Shown: positions 18,380 to 27,785, counted from the stretch's first letter. The stretch: 50,818 nt of DNA from an uncultured Pelagibacteraceae bacterium (GCA_902552035.1 CACDFC010000007.1:1-50818), one strand, 5' to 3'. Notes: generated by a model not told the origin, from the sequence alone. Translations and numbers: made by a program.

Positions 18380-20953
18380 ATGGAGTTTAAAAAAATCCAA
18401 CTTTTAGGATTTAAATCATTTGCTGAAAAAACAAACTTTCTTATCGAAAAAGGTTTAACAGGTATTGTTGGACCAAACGGCTGTGGAAAATCAAATATAG
18501 TTGAATCGTTAAGATGGTGCATGGGCGAAACATCTGCCAAAAGTATGAGAGGATCAGGAATGGAAGATGTAATTTTTTCGGGTACTTCTAACAAACCATC
18601 TAAAAATATTGCTGAAGTATCTATAAACTTATTTAATAATAACAATGAAGGACCTCATCAATATAAGGATCTTGAAGAAATAGAAGTTAGAAGAAAAATT
18701 GAAAAAGATAAAGGTTCTAAATTTTATATAAATGATAAAGAGGTAAGGGCTAAAGATGCTCAAATGTTTTTTGCTGATTTATCAACTGGTGCACACTCTC
18801 CTTCTATTATTAGTCAAGGACGAATAGGAGGTTTGGTAACAGCTAAACCAGCAGATAGACGTGCAATTTTAGAGGAGGCAGCAGGAATTGCAGGACTCCA
18901 TGTGAGAAGACATGAGGCTGAACTAAGATTAAGTGCAGCAGAAAATAACTTAAAAAGAGCAGATGAACTTAGAAAGCAACAGGAAAAACAACTTTCAAAT
19001 CTCCAAAAACAAGCAGAAGAAGCAACAAAATATAAGATTATTTCTGAAGAAATCAAAAAAATAGAAGCTGGGTTATACTATTTAAGACTAAAAGATATTG
19101 ATGAAGAAATCAAGATTGAAAACGAGATAAACAATGAGGCAGATAATGAAGTAAAAAATTTTGGAAATAAATTATATAATCTTGAAAATAAAATTAATAC
19201 TGCTACAGAAAAAGTAACACCGATAAGAGAAAAAAATATAGAGAATCTATCGAAAATTCAAAGACTTAACTTAGAAATCAAAAGTATTGATGACGAAAAT
19301 GAAAGAATTAATCTTGATATTGCTAATATTAAAAATTCTTTAAATACCATCGATGAAGATATCGATAGAGAAAAAAGTATTGTTATAGACGCTAATTCAA
19401 ATGAAAAAAGACTGAGAGAGGAAAAGACCGAACTGATAGAAATTGACTCAAAATATTATGAGACTGAAAAAAAATCTAAAGAGGATCTTGATAATTCCAA
19501 GAATAAACTGAAAAATGAGCAAGAGAAGGTGGATGAAATTTTAAATGCTTTAAGCTCAGAAAATATTAAAAAAAATTTGCAAATTTTAAATGATTTAAGG
19601 TCTGAATTAGATAAATTAAAAGGATTAATCAAAGAAAACAACCTAGAAGAAGCATTTAATCTTCTTGAAAATTGTAAAATTAATTTATCTTTTTTAATTC
19701 AAAATATTAAACTAGATGAAGATAATGATAAAATTCTAAAAGTTGGAAAAAAAAATGAATTAATTAAAAGCTTACAAGAAGAATATGCAGATTTTTACAG
19801 CAAAAATCAATCTATCAAAAAAGAGTCTATTAAAAGAAATGAAAGAATTAAAACAATTGAAAAAGAGATAGAAAGTTGGAAAAAACTTCTTATTAATTCT
19901 GAAAAAATGGTAATACAATTAACTGAAAGAAAAAATAAATTACTTTCAAATTTAAATATACTAGAAAAACAGCCCCAATCTCAGGCAGAAAAAAAAGGTC
20001 AAATTACAGAAAATTTAAGAATTTCAGAAAATGAAAAAGTTGAAAATGAAAAACTTATACAAGAACTAGATACTCAAATTGATCAGTTACGAATAGATTT
20101 GAGCAATACAAAAGATAGTTCAATTGAAATTAGGGAAAGAAAAGCAAGCTCAAGTGCAACAATTGAAGGGCTTAACAAGAGACGTGGCGATCTATTAGAT
20201 AGAGTTCAAGAAGACCTTACATTAAATGAGGATAACCTGCTTGAATTTTCAAATTTAGAAAAAGAGGATGAATTTCCAGATGCAGTTTCACAGGAAGAAC
20301 TTTTAGATAAAAAAAAGCGAGACCGAGATAAACTCGGATCTGTAAACTTAAAAGCAGATGAAGAAACATCAAAATATGAAAATGAAATTAAAAAGATGGA
20401 GCAAGATCGACAAGATTTAGCTACAGCTATAATTAAACTAAAAGAAGGCATTACCGAGCTAAATCAAAAAGGAAGAGAAAAGTTATTAGAGGCATTTGAA
20501 AAAGTAAATAGAAAATTTAACGAAGTTTATACAAAATTATTTAATGGAGGTAATGCTAAACTAGAGTTAGTTGACTCAGATGACCCTCTTGATGCAGGTT
20601 TAGAAATGTTGGTAAGTCCACCTGGAAAAAGACTTCAATCAATAACTTTGCTATCTGGAGGAGAACAGGCCTTAACAGCATTGTCATTAATTTTTGCAGT
20701 TTTTTTAACCAATCCAGCTCCCATATGTGTTCTTGATGAAGTTGATGCTCCACTTGATGATGCCAATGTTACAAGGTTTTGTAATTTACTAGATGAACTT
20801 ACAAAAATTACGTCTACAAAGTTTATTATTGTAACTCATCATGCTTTAACAATGTCAAAAATGGATAGACTTTATGGTGTAACAATGCCCCAAAAAGGCA
20901 TAAGCCAGTTAGTAGCTGTTGATTTACAGAAAGCTGAAAGTATGGTTGCGTAA
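18380..20953 (+). CDS. smc: Short SMC-type chromosome segregation ATPase
   Basis: ABC-type ATPase that organises and segregates the chromosome. The N-terminal head has Walker A GPNGCGKSN at residues 31-39 and a Q-loop region; the C-terminal head has the signature LSGGEQ at 758-763 and Walker B with CVLDEVDAPLDDANV at about 777-791. Between roughly 170 and 710 the sequence is almost entirely charged coiled coil. At 857 residues it is about 300 shorter than typical bacterial SMC (about 1150-1190), and I cannot find the glycine-rich hinge domain; there is no CxxC zinc hook either, so it is not Rad50/SbcC. The heads match SMC, so the missing part is in the middle. Confidence 0.9.
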   Translation: MEFKKIQLLGFKSFAEKTNFLIEKGLTGIVGPNGCGKSNIVESLRWCMGETSAKSMRGSGMEDVIFSGTSNKPSKNIAEVSINLFNNNNEGPHQYKDLEEIEVRRKIEKDKGSKFYINDKEVRAKDAQMFFADLSTGAHSPSIISQGRIGGLVTAKPADRRAILEEAAGIAGLHVRRHEAELRLSAAENNLKRADELRKQQEKQLSNLQKQAEEATKYKIISEEIKKIEAGLYYLRLKDIDEEIKIENEINNEADNEVKNFGNKLYNLENKINTATEKVTPIREKNIENLSKIQRLNLEIKSIDDENERINLDIANIKNSLNTIDEDIDREKSIVIDANSNEKRLREEKTELIEIDSKYYETEKKSKEDLDNSKNKLKNEQEKVDEILNALSSENIKKNLQILNDLRSELDKLKGLIKENNLEEAFNLLENCKINLSFLIQNIKLDEDNDKILKVGKKNELIKSLQEEYADFYSKNQSIKKESIKRNERIKTIEKEIESWKKLLINSEKMVIQLTERKNKLLSNLNILEKQPQSQAEKKGQITENLRISENEKVENEKLIQELDTQIDQLRIDLSNTKDSSIEIRERKASSSATIEGLNKRRGDLLDRVQEDLTLNEDNLLEFSNLEKEDEFPDAVSQEELLDKKKRDRDKLGSVNLKADEETSKYENEIKKMEQDRQDLATAIIKLKEGITELNQKGREKLLEAFEKVNRKFNEVYTKLFNGGNAKLELVDSDDPLDAGLEMLVSPPGKRLQSITLLSGGEQALTALSLIFAVFLTNPAPICVLDEVDAPLDDANVTRFCNLLDELTKITSTKFIIVTHHALTMSKMDRLYGVTMPQKGISQLVAVDLQKAESMVA

Positions 20954-20956
20954 CAA

Positions 20957-21232
20957 ATGCCAAATGACCCTTTTAAAACTCGCTTAAAAATTGCAAAAAA
21001 TAAAATAAAACTAAAGAATACTAGCGAAAAAAATGGTCAAAATTCAAGTTTAGGGGTTGCATTTAAAATGAGCACTGAATTGGTCTCTGCAGTAGCTGTT
21101 GGGACAATTATTGGGTTTATTTTAGACAATTGGTTTGGTACTAAACCATGGTTAATTTTAATATTTTTTTTTGTGGGAGTTGTTGCAGGAATTATGAACG
21201 TAATTAAATCGGCAAAAAAAATGCAAAAGTAA
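20957..21232 (+). CDS. atpI: ATP synthase assembly protein AtpI/AtpZ family
   Basis: A 91-residue membrane protein with two hydrophobic helices (about residues 37-55 and 61-81) joined by the DNWFGTKPW loop, as in the AtpI/AtpZ family that helps assemble the c-ring and has been linked to magnesium or calcium transport. It starts 3 bases after smc and 7 bases before atpB, so smc and the F0 genes may share a transcript. Position at the head of the F0 operon is normal. Confidence 0.92.
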   Translation: MPNDPFKTRLKIAKNKIKLKNTSEKNGQNSSLGVAFKMSTELVSAVAVGTIIGFILDNWFGTKPWLILIFFFVGVVAGIMNVIKSAKKMQK

Positions 21233-21239
21233 GGATAAT

Positions 21240-21974
21240 ATGGCAGCTAATCCAATGTACCAATTCAATGTTTACAGAATTGGTCCCGAAATAAAAATTG
21301 GAGAAATAGATATCTCCTTTACGAATGCGAGTTTATTTATGGTAATAAGCTCTATAGCAATTATGATAGTTTTTAATCTGGGATCAAGAAAAAATTCCTT
21401 AATACCGAATAAACTTCAATTAATATCTGAGCTAAGCTATTCATTTGTCTCAAAAATGATAAGCGATACTGCGGGATCAAAAGCTAAGCCTTACTTTTCT
21501 TTCATATTTTCCTTATTTATGTTTGTTCTTTTCTGTAATATGTTTGGGATGATCCCATACTCATTTACTGTTACCAGCCATATAATAGTAACTTTTGTTT
21601 TAGCAGCATTTATATTTATAGGCGTTACTGTAATAGGTTTTATAAAACATGGATTTGGATATCTAAAACTATTTGTACCAAGTGGAGTTCCAATAGTTCT
21701 ATTACCATTGATTGTGGTTATTGAAATTATTTCTTATTTGAGTAGACCAATAAGTCTTTCTGTAAGATTATTTGCTAATATGATGGCCGGACATACAATG
21801 ATGAAAGTATTCGGTGGCTTTGTTGTAAGCCTAGGAATAATAGGTGGTTGGCTTCCACTTAGTTTTTCAGTTGCATTAACAGGATTGGAGATACTGGTTG
21901 CTTTTCTTCAGGCCTATGTTTTTGCAATTTTAACATGCATCTATTTAAATGATGCATTAAATTTACACCATTAA
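21240..21974 (+). CDS. atpB: ATP synthase F0 subunit a
   Basis: Integral membrane subunit forming the proton half-channels next to the c-ring. The 244 residues have several hydrophobic helices; the essential arginine lies in the SVRLFANMMAGHTMM block near residues 176-190, and a C-terminal helix near 212-240 ends in DALNLHH. Length is typical. The gene order I-B-E-F'-F with the F1 genes elsewhere is the alphaproteobacterial arrangement. Confidence 0.97.
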   Translation: MAANPMYQFNVYRIGPEIKIGEIDISFTNASLFMVISSIAIMIVFNLGSRKNSLIPNKLQLISELSYSFVSKMISDTAGSKAKPYFSFIFSLFMFVLFCNMFGMIPYSFTVTSHIIVTFVLAAFIFIGVTVIGFIKHGFGYLKLFVPSGVPIVLLPLIVVIEIISYLSRPISLSVRLFANMMAGHTMMKVFGGFVVSLGIIGGWLPLSFSVALTGLEILVAFLQAYVFAILTCIYLNDALNLHH

Positions 21975-21980
21975 AAAAAA

Positions 21981-21987
21981 GGAGGAG
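21981..21987 (+). promoter_or_regulatory. Strong Shine-Dalgarno before atpE
   Basis: GGAGGAG sits just upstream of the atpE ATG at 21991. It is the strongest ribosome-binding site I noticed in the window, where many genes have none. This fits the need for many c subunits per complex. Confidence 0.75.
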
Positions 21988-21990
21988 ATA

Positions 21991-22218
21991 ATGGAATTAG
22001 AAGCAGCAAAAATGATTGGCGCAGGTTTAGCAGCTATTGCTTTAGCAGGTGCTGGTGTTGGTATTGGGATAATATTTGGAAATTATCTTTCAGGTGCGAT
22101 GAGAAATCCATCTGCGGCTCAAAAACAATTCCCTAATTTACTTTTGGGGTTTGCTTTAGCTGAAGCTACAGGATTATTTGGATTAGTAGTTGCGTTGATT
22201 ATTTTATTTGCGTTTTAA
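21991..22218 (+). CDS. atpE: ATP synthase F0 subunit c
   Basis: Proteolipid forming the rotor ring. The 75 residues make two helices joined by the polar loop RNPSAQKQ near residues 38-46. The ion-binding glutamate is in the GFALAEATGLFG stretch near 51-62. No extra sodium-binding signature is obvious, so proton coupling is assumed. It is preceded by an unusually good ribosome-binding site and followed 3 bases later by the b' gene. Confidence 0.97.
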   Translation: MELEAAKMIGAGLAAIALAGAGVGIGIIFGNYLSGAMRNPSAAQKQFPNLLLGFALAEATGLFGLVVALIILFAF

Positions 22219-22221
22219 TTA

Positions 22222-22812
22222 ATGCTTAAAAAAATACTTTTTCAAATATTGTTACTTAACTCTGTGCTAATTTTTTCTGTACAAAGTGCAGAGTCAGGAG
22301 GTATGCCTCAACTCAATCCAGAATTTTGGGTTTCACAAATTTTCTGGCTTATAGTAAGTTTTGGTTCACTATTTATTGTTCTATCAAAAATAATCTTACC
22401 AAAAATAAGTTCTAATCTGGAAACTAGAAAATCTCAAATTTTGGAAAATATCGAAACTGCTGAAAAACAAAGAATAGATAGTGAAAAAAAAATTGAAGAA
22501 TTTGAAAAAATTATTTTAGAAAGTAAAGTAAAAGCAAAAAATATTATCAATAAAAATCGACAAAAAATTATTGAGGATATCAACAAAAAAAAAGAGATCT
22601 TAGAAAAAGAAATTAATGAAGAAATAGAGACTGTTGAAAAAGAGATTAATGATCTTAAACAAAAAGCTCCAGAAAAGATAAATATAATTGCTATGGAAAC
22701 TTCTATTGATTTACTTAAACAAGTAATAGGAGTTGAAGTTAATAAAAGTAGCGTGTCTGCGATAGTTGAAGATTTATCTAAAAAAAATAAGGGGAAATAT
22801 TATGGTGTTTGA
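22222..22812 (+). CDS. atpF': ATP synthase F0 subunit b'
   Basis: Peripheral-stalk subunit. The 196 residues start with a signal-like hydrophobic stretch (about 1-22), then a membrane anchor near 36-56 (FWLIVSFGSLFIVL), then a long charged coiled coil. As the first of two b-type genes with an N-terminal extension, it matches alphaproteobacterial b' (AtpG/AtpF2). Its 3' end overlaps the next b gene by 11 bases. Confidence 0.88.
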   Translation: MLKKILFQILLLNSVLIFSVQSAESGGMPQLNPEFWVSQIFWLIVSFGSLFIVLSKIILPKISSNLETRKSQILENIETAEKQRIDSEKKIEEFEKIILESKVKAKNIINKNRQKIIEDINKKKEILEKEINEEIETVEKEINDLKQKAPEKINIIAMETSIDLLKQVIGVEVNKSSVSAIVEDLSKKNKGKYYGV

Positions 22813-23299
22813 TGCAACATTTTGGGTAGCAGTATCATTTTTAATTTTCTTTGGAGCTTTAGTATATTTCAAAATACCTCAAAAAATTAATGAGCTTTTA
22901 GCAAAAATGATCTCTGATATAGAAAAAGAAATCGAAGAAAGTGAAAAGCTTAGAAGTGAATCAAAAAATTTACTCGATAATGCACAAAATAAACTAGATA
23001 AAGTTAGTGAGGAAAGTAAAAAAATTTTAGATACAGCAAAAAAAGAGTCGGAAATACTTACAATTGAAATGAGCGATAAGTTTTATAAATCTTCTGAAAT
23101 GAAAAAAAATTTAGCTCAAATTAAAATTAAGCAAATGAAGGAACAGGCAATAAAAGATATAAAAAATGTATCAATAAATATAGCAGTAGAGTCAGTAAAG
23201 AAAATTATAACTACATCCATTGATAAGTCAAAACTAGATAATATATTTCATAAAAATCTTGAAGAAGCTAAGAAAGAACTGAAAAATATAAATTCTTAA
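22802..23299 (+). CDS. atpF: ATP synthase F0 subunit b
   Basis: Second peripheral-stalk subunit. I choose the ATG at 22802 (165 residues, MVFDATFWV...) because an AAGGGGAAA ribosome-binding site lies just upstream; a longer in-frame start at 22766 would add 12 residues inside the b' gene and has no such site. One anchor helix near residues 6-24 is followed by a coiled coil. It ends the F0 operon; the F1 genes are not in this window. Confidence 0.9.
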   Translation: MVFDATFWVAVSFLIFFGALVYFKIPQKINELLAKMISDIEKEIEESEKLRSESKNLLDNAQNKLDKVSEESKKILDTAKKESEILTIEMSDKFYKSSEMKKNLAQIKIKQMKEQAIKDIKNVSINIAVESVKKIITTSIDKSKLDNIFHKNLEEAKKELKNINS

Positions 23300-23352
23300 G
23301 TTATAATTATAATTTCTTTAATATTCCTATAAAAATAATATAAATTAGAAAA

Positions 23353-24813
23353 ATGAAATCACTTGTAATAGGTTCGGGTTTTGGGGGTATTGCGGCTGCT
23401 TTAAGATTAAGAGCCAAAGGTCATGATGTTACTTTGGTAGAAAAACATAAAGATTTAGGAGGAAGAGCAAGAGTTTTTAAAAAAAATGGTTTTATTTTTG
23501 ATGCAGGACCTACTGTTATTACTGCACCCTACTTAATTAATGAACTATTTGAGTTGTTTAATAAAAAGTCAGAAAACTACATTAATCTTAAACCATTAAA
23601 AACCTGGTACAGATTTATTTTTGATGATGGCTCAAAGTTTGACTATTCAGGAGATGAAGACTTAATGAAGAGGCAAATTGAAATGGTGAGCAAAGACGAC
23701 ATGAAAGGATATGAGGAGTTAGTAAAATTTACTAAAAAAATATTCGATAAAGGATTTATGGAGCTTTCAGATATTTCCTTTGATAGGCCATTCACTATGT
23801 TGAAGCAATTACCCGCTTTACTAAAACTAAAAAGTTATAAATCAGTTTATTCATTAGTCTCCTCATATGTTAAAAATGAAAAATTAAGACGAATGCTTAG
23901 TATGCATCCATTACTAGTTGGGGGAAATCCTTTCACAACAACATCGATATATGGATTAATTTTATATTTAGAAAAAAAATGGGGTATCCATTATTCGATG
24001 GGTGGAACTGGTAATATTATTAAAGGACTTGAAAAATTAATGGAGGAAGAAAAAATAGAAATTATCAAGGGTAATGAAGCTACAAAAATAGAATCTTTAA
24101 GCAATAAAATAATTAGTGTTAAACTAGATAATCAAAAAGAAATTAATGTTGATAATGTTATATGCAATGCTGACCCACCATCTGTTTATGAAAAACTTTT
24201 AGAAAATAAAAAAGTTAGTATGATATTTGAGTGGAAAAAAAAAAGAATGCAATACTCAATGGGTTTGTTTGTCTACTATTTTGGTACAAAAAAGACGTAT
24301 GATGATGTTGAACATCACACAATAAAATTTGGTGAAAAATATAAAGAACATCTTGATGATATTTTCAACAAAAAAAAATTAAATAATGATATAAGTTATT
24401 ACTTACATAGACCTTCCGCAACAGATAGCTCTATGGCTCCTGATGGAAATGATTGTTTTTATGTTTTAGTGCCAGTACCAAATAATCAATCAAAAATTGA
24501 TTGGTCTATCGAGGGAGAAAAAATTAAAAATCTAGTAATTGATAAAATGGAAAAAGATTTAATGCCAAATCTTCGTAAAAATATTATTGAAGATTTCTAT
24601 TTGACACCTGATTACTTCGAAAAAGATCTCAATACTAAATATGGTTCAGGCTTTTCTATTCAACCAAAATTTTCACAATCAGCCTATTTTAGATTTCATA
24701 ACAAATCAGAGATATATGATGGTCTTTATTTTGTTGGCGCAGGAACACATCCAGGTGCTGGTATTCCCGGAGTATTATCTTCTGCTAAAGTATTAGATAA
24801 AATTTTACAATGA
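23353..24813 (+). CDS. crtI: Phytoene desaturase
   Basis: FAD enzyme converting phytoene to lycopene. The 486 residues begin with a dinucleotide motif (VIGSGFGGIAAALRLRAKGH near 5-24) followed by KDLGGRARVF near 38-47 and FDAGPTVIT near 50-58. The C-terminal FAD motif with GLYFVGAGTHPGAGIPGVL (about 457-475) is the bacterial carotenoid dehydrogenase signature. First gene of crtI-crtB-crtY-blh, 53 bases after atpF with an A+T-rich gap that may hold a promoter. It overlaps crtB by 4 bases. Confidence 0.96.
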   Translation: MKSLVIGSGFGGIAAALRLRAKGHDVTLVEKHKDLGGRARVFKKNGFIFDAGPTVITAPYLINELFELFNKKSENYINLKPLKTWYRFIFDDGSKFDYSGDEDLMKRQIEMVSKDDMKGYEELVKFTKKIFDKGFMELSDISFDRPFTMLKQLPALLKLKSYKSVYSLVSSYVKNEKLRRMLSMHPLLVGGNPFTTTSIYGLILYLEKKWGIHYSMGGTGNIIKGLEKLMEEEKIEIIKGNEATKIESLSNKIISVKLDNQKEINVDNVICNADPPSVYEKLLENKKVSMIFEWKKKRMQYSMGLFVYYFGTKKTYDDVEHHTIKFGEKYKEHLDDIFNKKKLNNDISYYLHRPSATDSSMAPDGNDCFYVLVPVPNNQSKIDWSIEGEKIKNLVIDKMEKDLMPNLRKNIIEDFYLTPDYFEKDLNTKYGSGFSIQPKFSQSAYFRFHNKSEIYDGLYFVGAGTHPGAGIPGVLSSAKVLDKILQ

Positions 24814-25661
24814 GAAACAAAAACTACCTTTCAATTTATGCAAGGTCATTTAATTGGGCAGGTTTTTTTTTACCTAAAAAAACTTATTTAAATTGTTCTT
24901 CACTTTATGATTTTTGCAGAACAATTGACAACATCGCTGACAATAATGATGTTTTAGAAAATAAAAAAAAAAATTTATTAAATTTTCGAAATAATTTTAA
25001 TAATAGAGATTACAGTGACAGTGTAATTAAAAATATGTGGTATTTAATAGATGAATTCAAAATTTCTACAAAAATTGTCAATGATTTAATTGATGGTGCA
25101 GAATCTGATTTAAAAGAAAAGGTCGAAATAAATTCTCAAAAAGAATTATTGATTTACTCATATAGGGTCGCTGGAACAGTTGGTTTGATGATGGCAAAAA
25201 TTTTAAATGTTAAAAATAGAGATGCTCTAAAATCTGCAATTGATTTAGGTATTGCCATGCAATTAACAAATATATCTCGAGATATAATCGAAGATGCAAG
25301 TAATAATAGATTTTATATACCCTCAGACTTTAATTCTATAAGAGAGACTTTAAAGCTTGCCGATCAGTTTTATAAAAGTTCATTTTCATCAATCAATAAA
25401 ATACCTATTAGTTTTCGTTTTGCTATATTAGTTGCAAGGAGAGTTTATAGAGAAATTGGTTATAATATCCTTAAGAAAAAAAATATTGAAAATTATAAAA
25501 GATCTGGAAAAATTTATGTAAATGATATGTCTAAAGTCTTTCAAACATTTCTTTCAATTTATGACTTTATTAATCTTTTAATGATTAAATCAAATGAACA
25601 CTCAAGAGATAAAGAACACTTAATAATAAATGAGGAAATAAATCTTAATGACAGATTTTGA
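24810..25661 (+). CDS. crtB: Phytoene synthase
   Basis: Condenses two geranylgeranyl diphosphates into phytoene. The 283 residues carry the first aspartate-rich motif as CRTIDNIAD near residues 36-44, the YRVAGTVGLMM block near 117-127, and the second aspartate-rich NISRDIIEDA near 153-162. Length is typical of bacterial enzymes. It overlaps crtI by 4 and crtY by 14 bases, which implies tight coupling. Confidence 0.95.
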   Translation: MRNKNYLSIYARSFNWAGFFLPKKTYLNCSSLYDFCRTIDNIADNNDVLENKKKNLLNFRNNFNNRDYSDSVIKNMWYLIDEFKISTKIVNDLIDGAESDLKEKVEINSQKELLIYSYRVAGTVGLMMAKILNVKNRDALKSAIDLGIAMQLTNISRDIIEDASNNRFYIPSDFNSIRETLKLADQFYKSSFSSINKIPISFRFAILVARRVYREIGYNILKKKNIENYKRSGKIYVNDMSKVFQTFLSIYDFINLLMIKSNEHSRDKEHLIINEEINLNDRF

Positions 25662-26718
25662 TTATATAATTATTGGTGGAGGTTGTGCGGGATTATCTTT
25701 GGCTTATGAACTTCAAATTCATAATAAATTAGAAAATAAAACTTTAGCAATCATTGAACCGAGAACTGAATATAAAAAAGATAGAACCTGGTCTTTTTGG
25801 AAAGTCATATCTCATAATTTTGACGACTGTGTTGAAAAAGATTGGGAGAATTTTTCAATTAATATTTCCTCAGATACAAATTACTTAGAATGTAATCAAT
25901 ATCCCTATCAAAGTATCAATAGTGGTAAATTTTATAAAAAAATAAATGCAAAACTAAAAGAGAATGAAAATATTAAGTTCTTCAAAGATATTAATGAGGT
26001 GAGTACTAAAAATTCTTTCATATTTAATAGTGTACCATCATCCATTAAGTCTGATGAAAATAATTTGTGGCAACATTTCTGTGGAATTGAAATTGAAACT
26101 AAAAATAATATTTTTGATGATAGTATAATAAATTTAATGGATTTTGACTGTGAGCAAAAAAATAGTGTTCATTTTTTTTATACTCTACCCTATTCCAAAA
26201 ATAAAGCACTAATAGAAACTACGTGGCTATCGAACATGTCTAATGAAGAAAAAGATTATGATAAACAACTTAAAAACTATATTGAAAATAATTTAAATAT
26301 TAAAAATTATAATATAATTTATAAAGAGGTGGGTGCAATTCCTCTTTTTTATCCCTCAAATTCAAATGAAAAAAATAAAATAGATATTGGAACTGCTGGA
26401 GGAATGACAAGATTAAGTACTGGATATACATTTTTAAATATCCAGGAGCATAGTAAATACCTGAGAGAGAATATTGATAATGTTCATAAAATTAAAAAAT
26501 TTGAAATAAGAAAAAAATATCAAGTTTTAGATAAAATATTTCTTCAGGTTTTGAAAAAAAATTCTAAAAAGATGCCCTCTGTATTTTTTAAAATGTTTAA
26601 ATGTTCTCCAAAGACTGTTATAAAATTCCTATCTAACAAAAGTAATTTTTTTGAGGATTTGGCTGTTATTTTAAAAATGCCTAAATGGATTTTTATCAAG
26701 GCACTTTTTAGAAAGTAA
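25648..26718 (+). CDS. crtY: Lycopene beta-cyclase (CrtY type)
   Basis: Flavoprotein cyclising lycopene to beta-carotene. The 356 residues start with the FAD motif IIIGGGCAGLSLAYEL near 7-22, then a DRTWSFW block near 46-52, and the GTAGGMTRLSTGYTFLNIQ block near 249-267 that is typical of CrtY. It follows crtB with a 14-base overlap and precedes blh by 1 base, so beta-carotene is the expected intermediate for retinal. Confidence 0.93.
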   Translation: MTDFDYIIIGGGCAGLSLAYELQIHNKLENKTLAIIEPRTEYKKDRTWSFWKVISHNFDDCVEKDWENFSINISSDTNYLECNQYPYQSINSGKFYKKINAKLKENENIKFFKDINEVSTKNSFIFNSVPSSIKSDENNLWQHFCGIEIETKNNIFDDSIINLMDFDCEQKNSVHFFYTLPYSKNKALIETTWLSNMSNEEKDYDKQLKNYIENNLNIKNYNIIYKEVGAIPLFYPSNSNEKNKIDIGTAGGMTRLSTGYTFLNIQEHSKYLRENIDNVHKIKKFEIRKKYQVLDKIFLQVLKKNSKKMPSVFFKMFKCSPKTVIKFLSNKSNFFEDLAVILKMPKWIFIKALFRK

Positions 26719-26719
26719 A

Positions 26720-27622
26720 ATGATAAAAAAAATAAATTTTTTTCATTCATTAATTTTTTTTAATACATGTATTTTTATTTCTTCAATTAATTACCTGAAT
26801 GATAACAACCTAATAGTTCTTTGTTTATTTTTGATACTTACAGTTGGAATTTCTCATGGATCCTTGGATAATTTAAAAGGTAAGATACTTTTAAGATCAA
26901 GAAATATTAAATCAATTTCTATTTTTTATATTGGATATGTTATTTTAAGTATATTTGTTATTTTATTTTGGATGCTATTTCCATCCTTGTTATTCACAAT
27001 ATTTTTATTAGTTGCATCTTATCATTTTGGAAAGGAAGATAGTGATTTTATCCACAAAAATAAAAATAATAAAATTGAAATATTATTTTTTTTTAAAGGT
27101 TCATCAATTATTTTTGCTCCACTATTATTTCATAAAGAGGAAACAATTGAAATTTTCGACTTTTTAAATTTTGAAATATCAAATATTTTTTTGCTAGAAA
27201 GCAATATTTTAATTTTACTTTTAATCATTTCATTTGTGGCAACTTTATTATTATCTTCAAAAAAAAATTATGAATTAAAGTTACTATTATTAATGGATTA
27301 CTTTTCAATATTGATAATTAATTATTTTTTAAATCCAATTTTAGCGTTCACTATTTATTTTTGTTTTTTACATTCCATTAGACATTCATTGTCATTAATT
27401 TTTCAATTAAATAGAAGCTTTAACAAAGGTTTTAAAGCTTTTATTAAAAAAGCTATGCCATTAACCATAGTAACTGCAATAATTTACTTATTCTCTCTAT
27501 TTTTTTTGAATAATTACTTAGAATTAAATGATGCTATTTATAAGGTAATTTTTATTGGTTTGGCGTCTTTAACCTTTCCACATATATTGCTTGAATATTT
27601 AGTCGAAAAAAATGAAAAATAA
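26720..27622 (+). CDS. blh: Beta-carotene 15,15'-dioxygenase, Brp/Blh family
   Basis: Membrane enzyme cleaving beta-carotene into two retinals. The 300 residues contain about eight hydrophobic segments. Histidines expected to bind iron lie in GISHGSLDN near residues 43-51, SYHFGKEDS near 100-108, FLHSIRHSL near 214-222, and FPHILLEY near 289-296. It completes the retinal pathway; a proteorhodopsin gene is not in the window. Its last codons overlap the start of the small membrane protein at 27612. Confidence 0.93.
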   Translation: MIKKINFFHSLIFFNTCIFISSINYLNDNNLIVLCLFLILTVGISHGSLDNLKGKILLRSRNIKSISIFYIGYVILSIFVILFWMLFPSLLFTIFLLVASYHFGKEDSDFIHKNKNNKIEILFFFKGSSIIFAPLLFHKEETIEIFDFLNFEISNIFLLESNILILLLIISFVATLLLSSKKNYELKLLLLMDYFSILIINYFLNPILAFTIYFCFLHSIRHSLSLIFQLNRSFNKGFKAFIKKAMPLTIVTAIIYLFSLFFLNNYLELNDAIYKVIFIGLASLTFPHILLEYLVEKNEK

Positions 27623-27785
27623 AAACATTAATTTATTTGGTTGGATCTTGTTCATAATTTCAGCAATTGGATTTATTATATCAAGTATTGGAAGTTTTTG
27701 GGCAATGTTTGGCAGTTTATTTTTTTTAATTGCGTGTATTATTTTTTTAATCCCTTTTTTTAGGAGAGATAAAAATGAAGAATAA
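27612..27785 (+). CDS. Small two-helix membrane protein, unknown function
   Basis: A 57-residue reading frame between blh and ispH that is too short for common cut-offs. It overlaps blh by 11 bases and ispH by 11 bases, exactly filling the gap. The product has two hydrophobic helices (NLFGWILFIISAIGFIISS near residues 7-25 and FGSLFFLIACIIFLIPFF near 33-50) and a charged C-terminus RRDKNEE. The in-frame fit within a dense operon and the clear membrane pattern support a real gene, but I recognise no family. Confidence 0.65.
   Translation: MKNKNINLFGWILFIISAIGFIISSIGSFWAMFGSLFFLIACIIFLIPFFRRDKNEE

Noticed and set aside
22766-22801. Upstream start for the F0 b subunit
   Set aside because: It lies inside b', lacks a ribosome-binding site, and adds residues not seen in the family; 22802 has AAGGGGA upstream.
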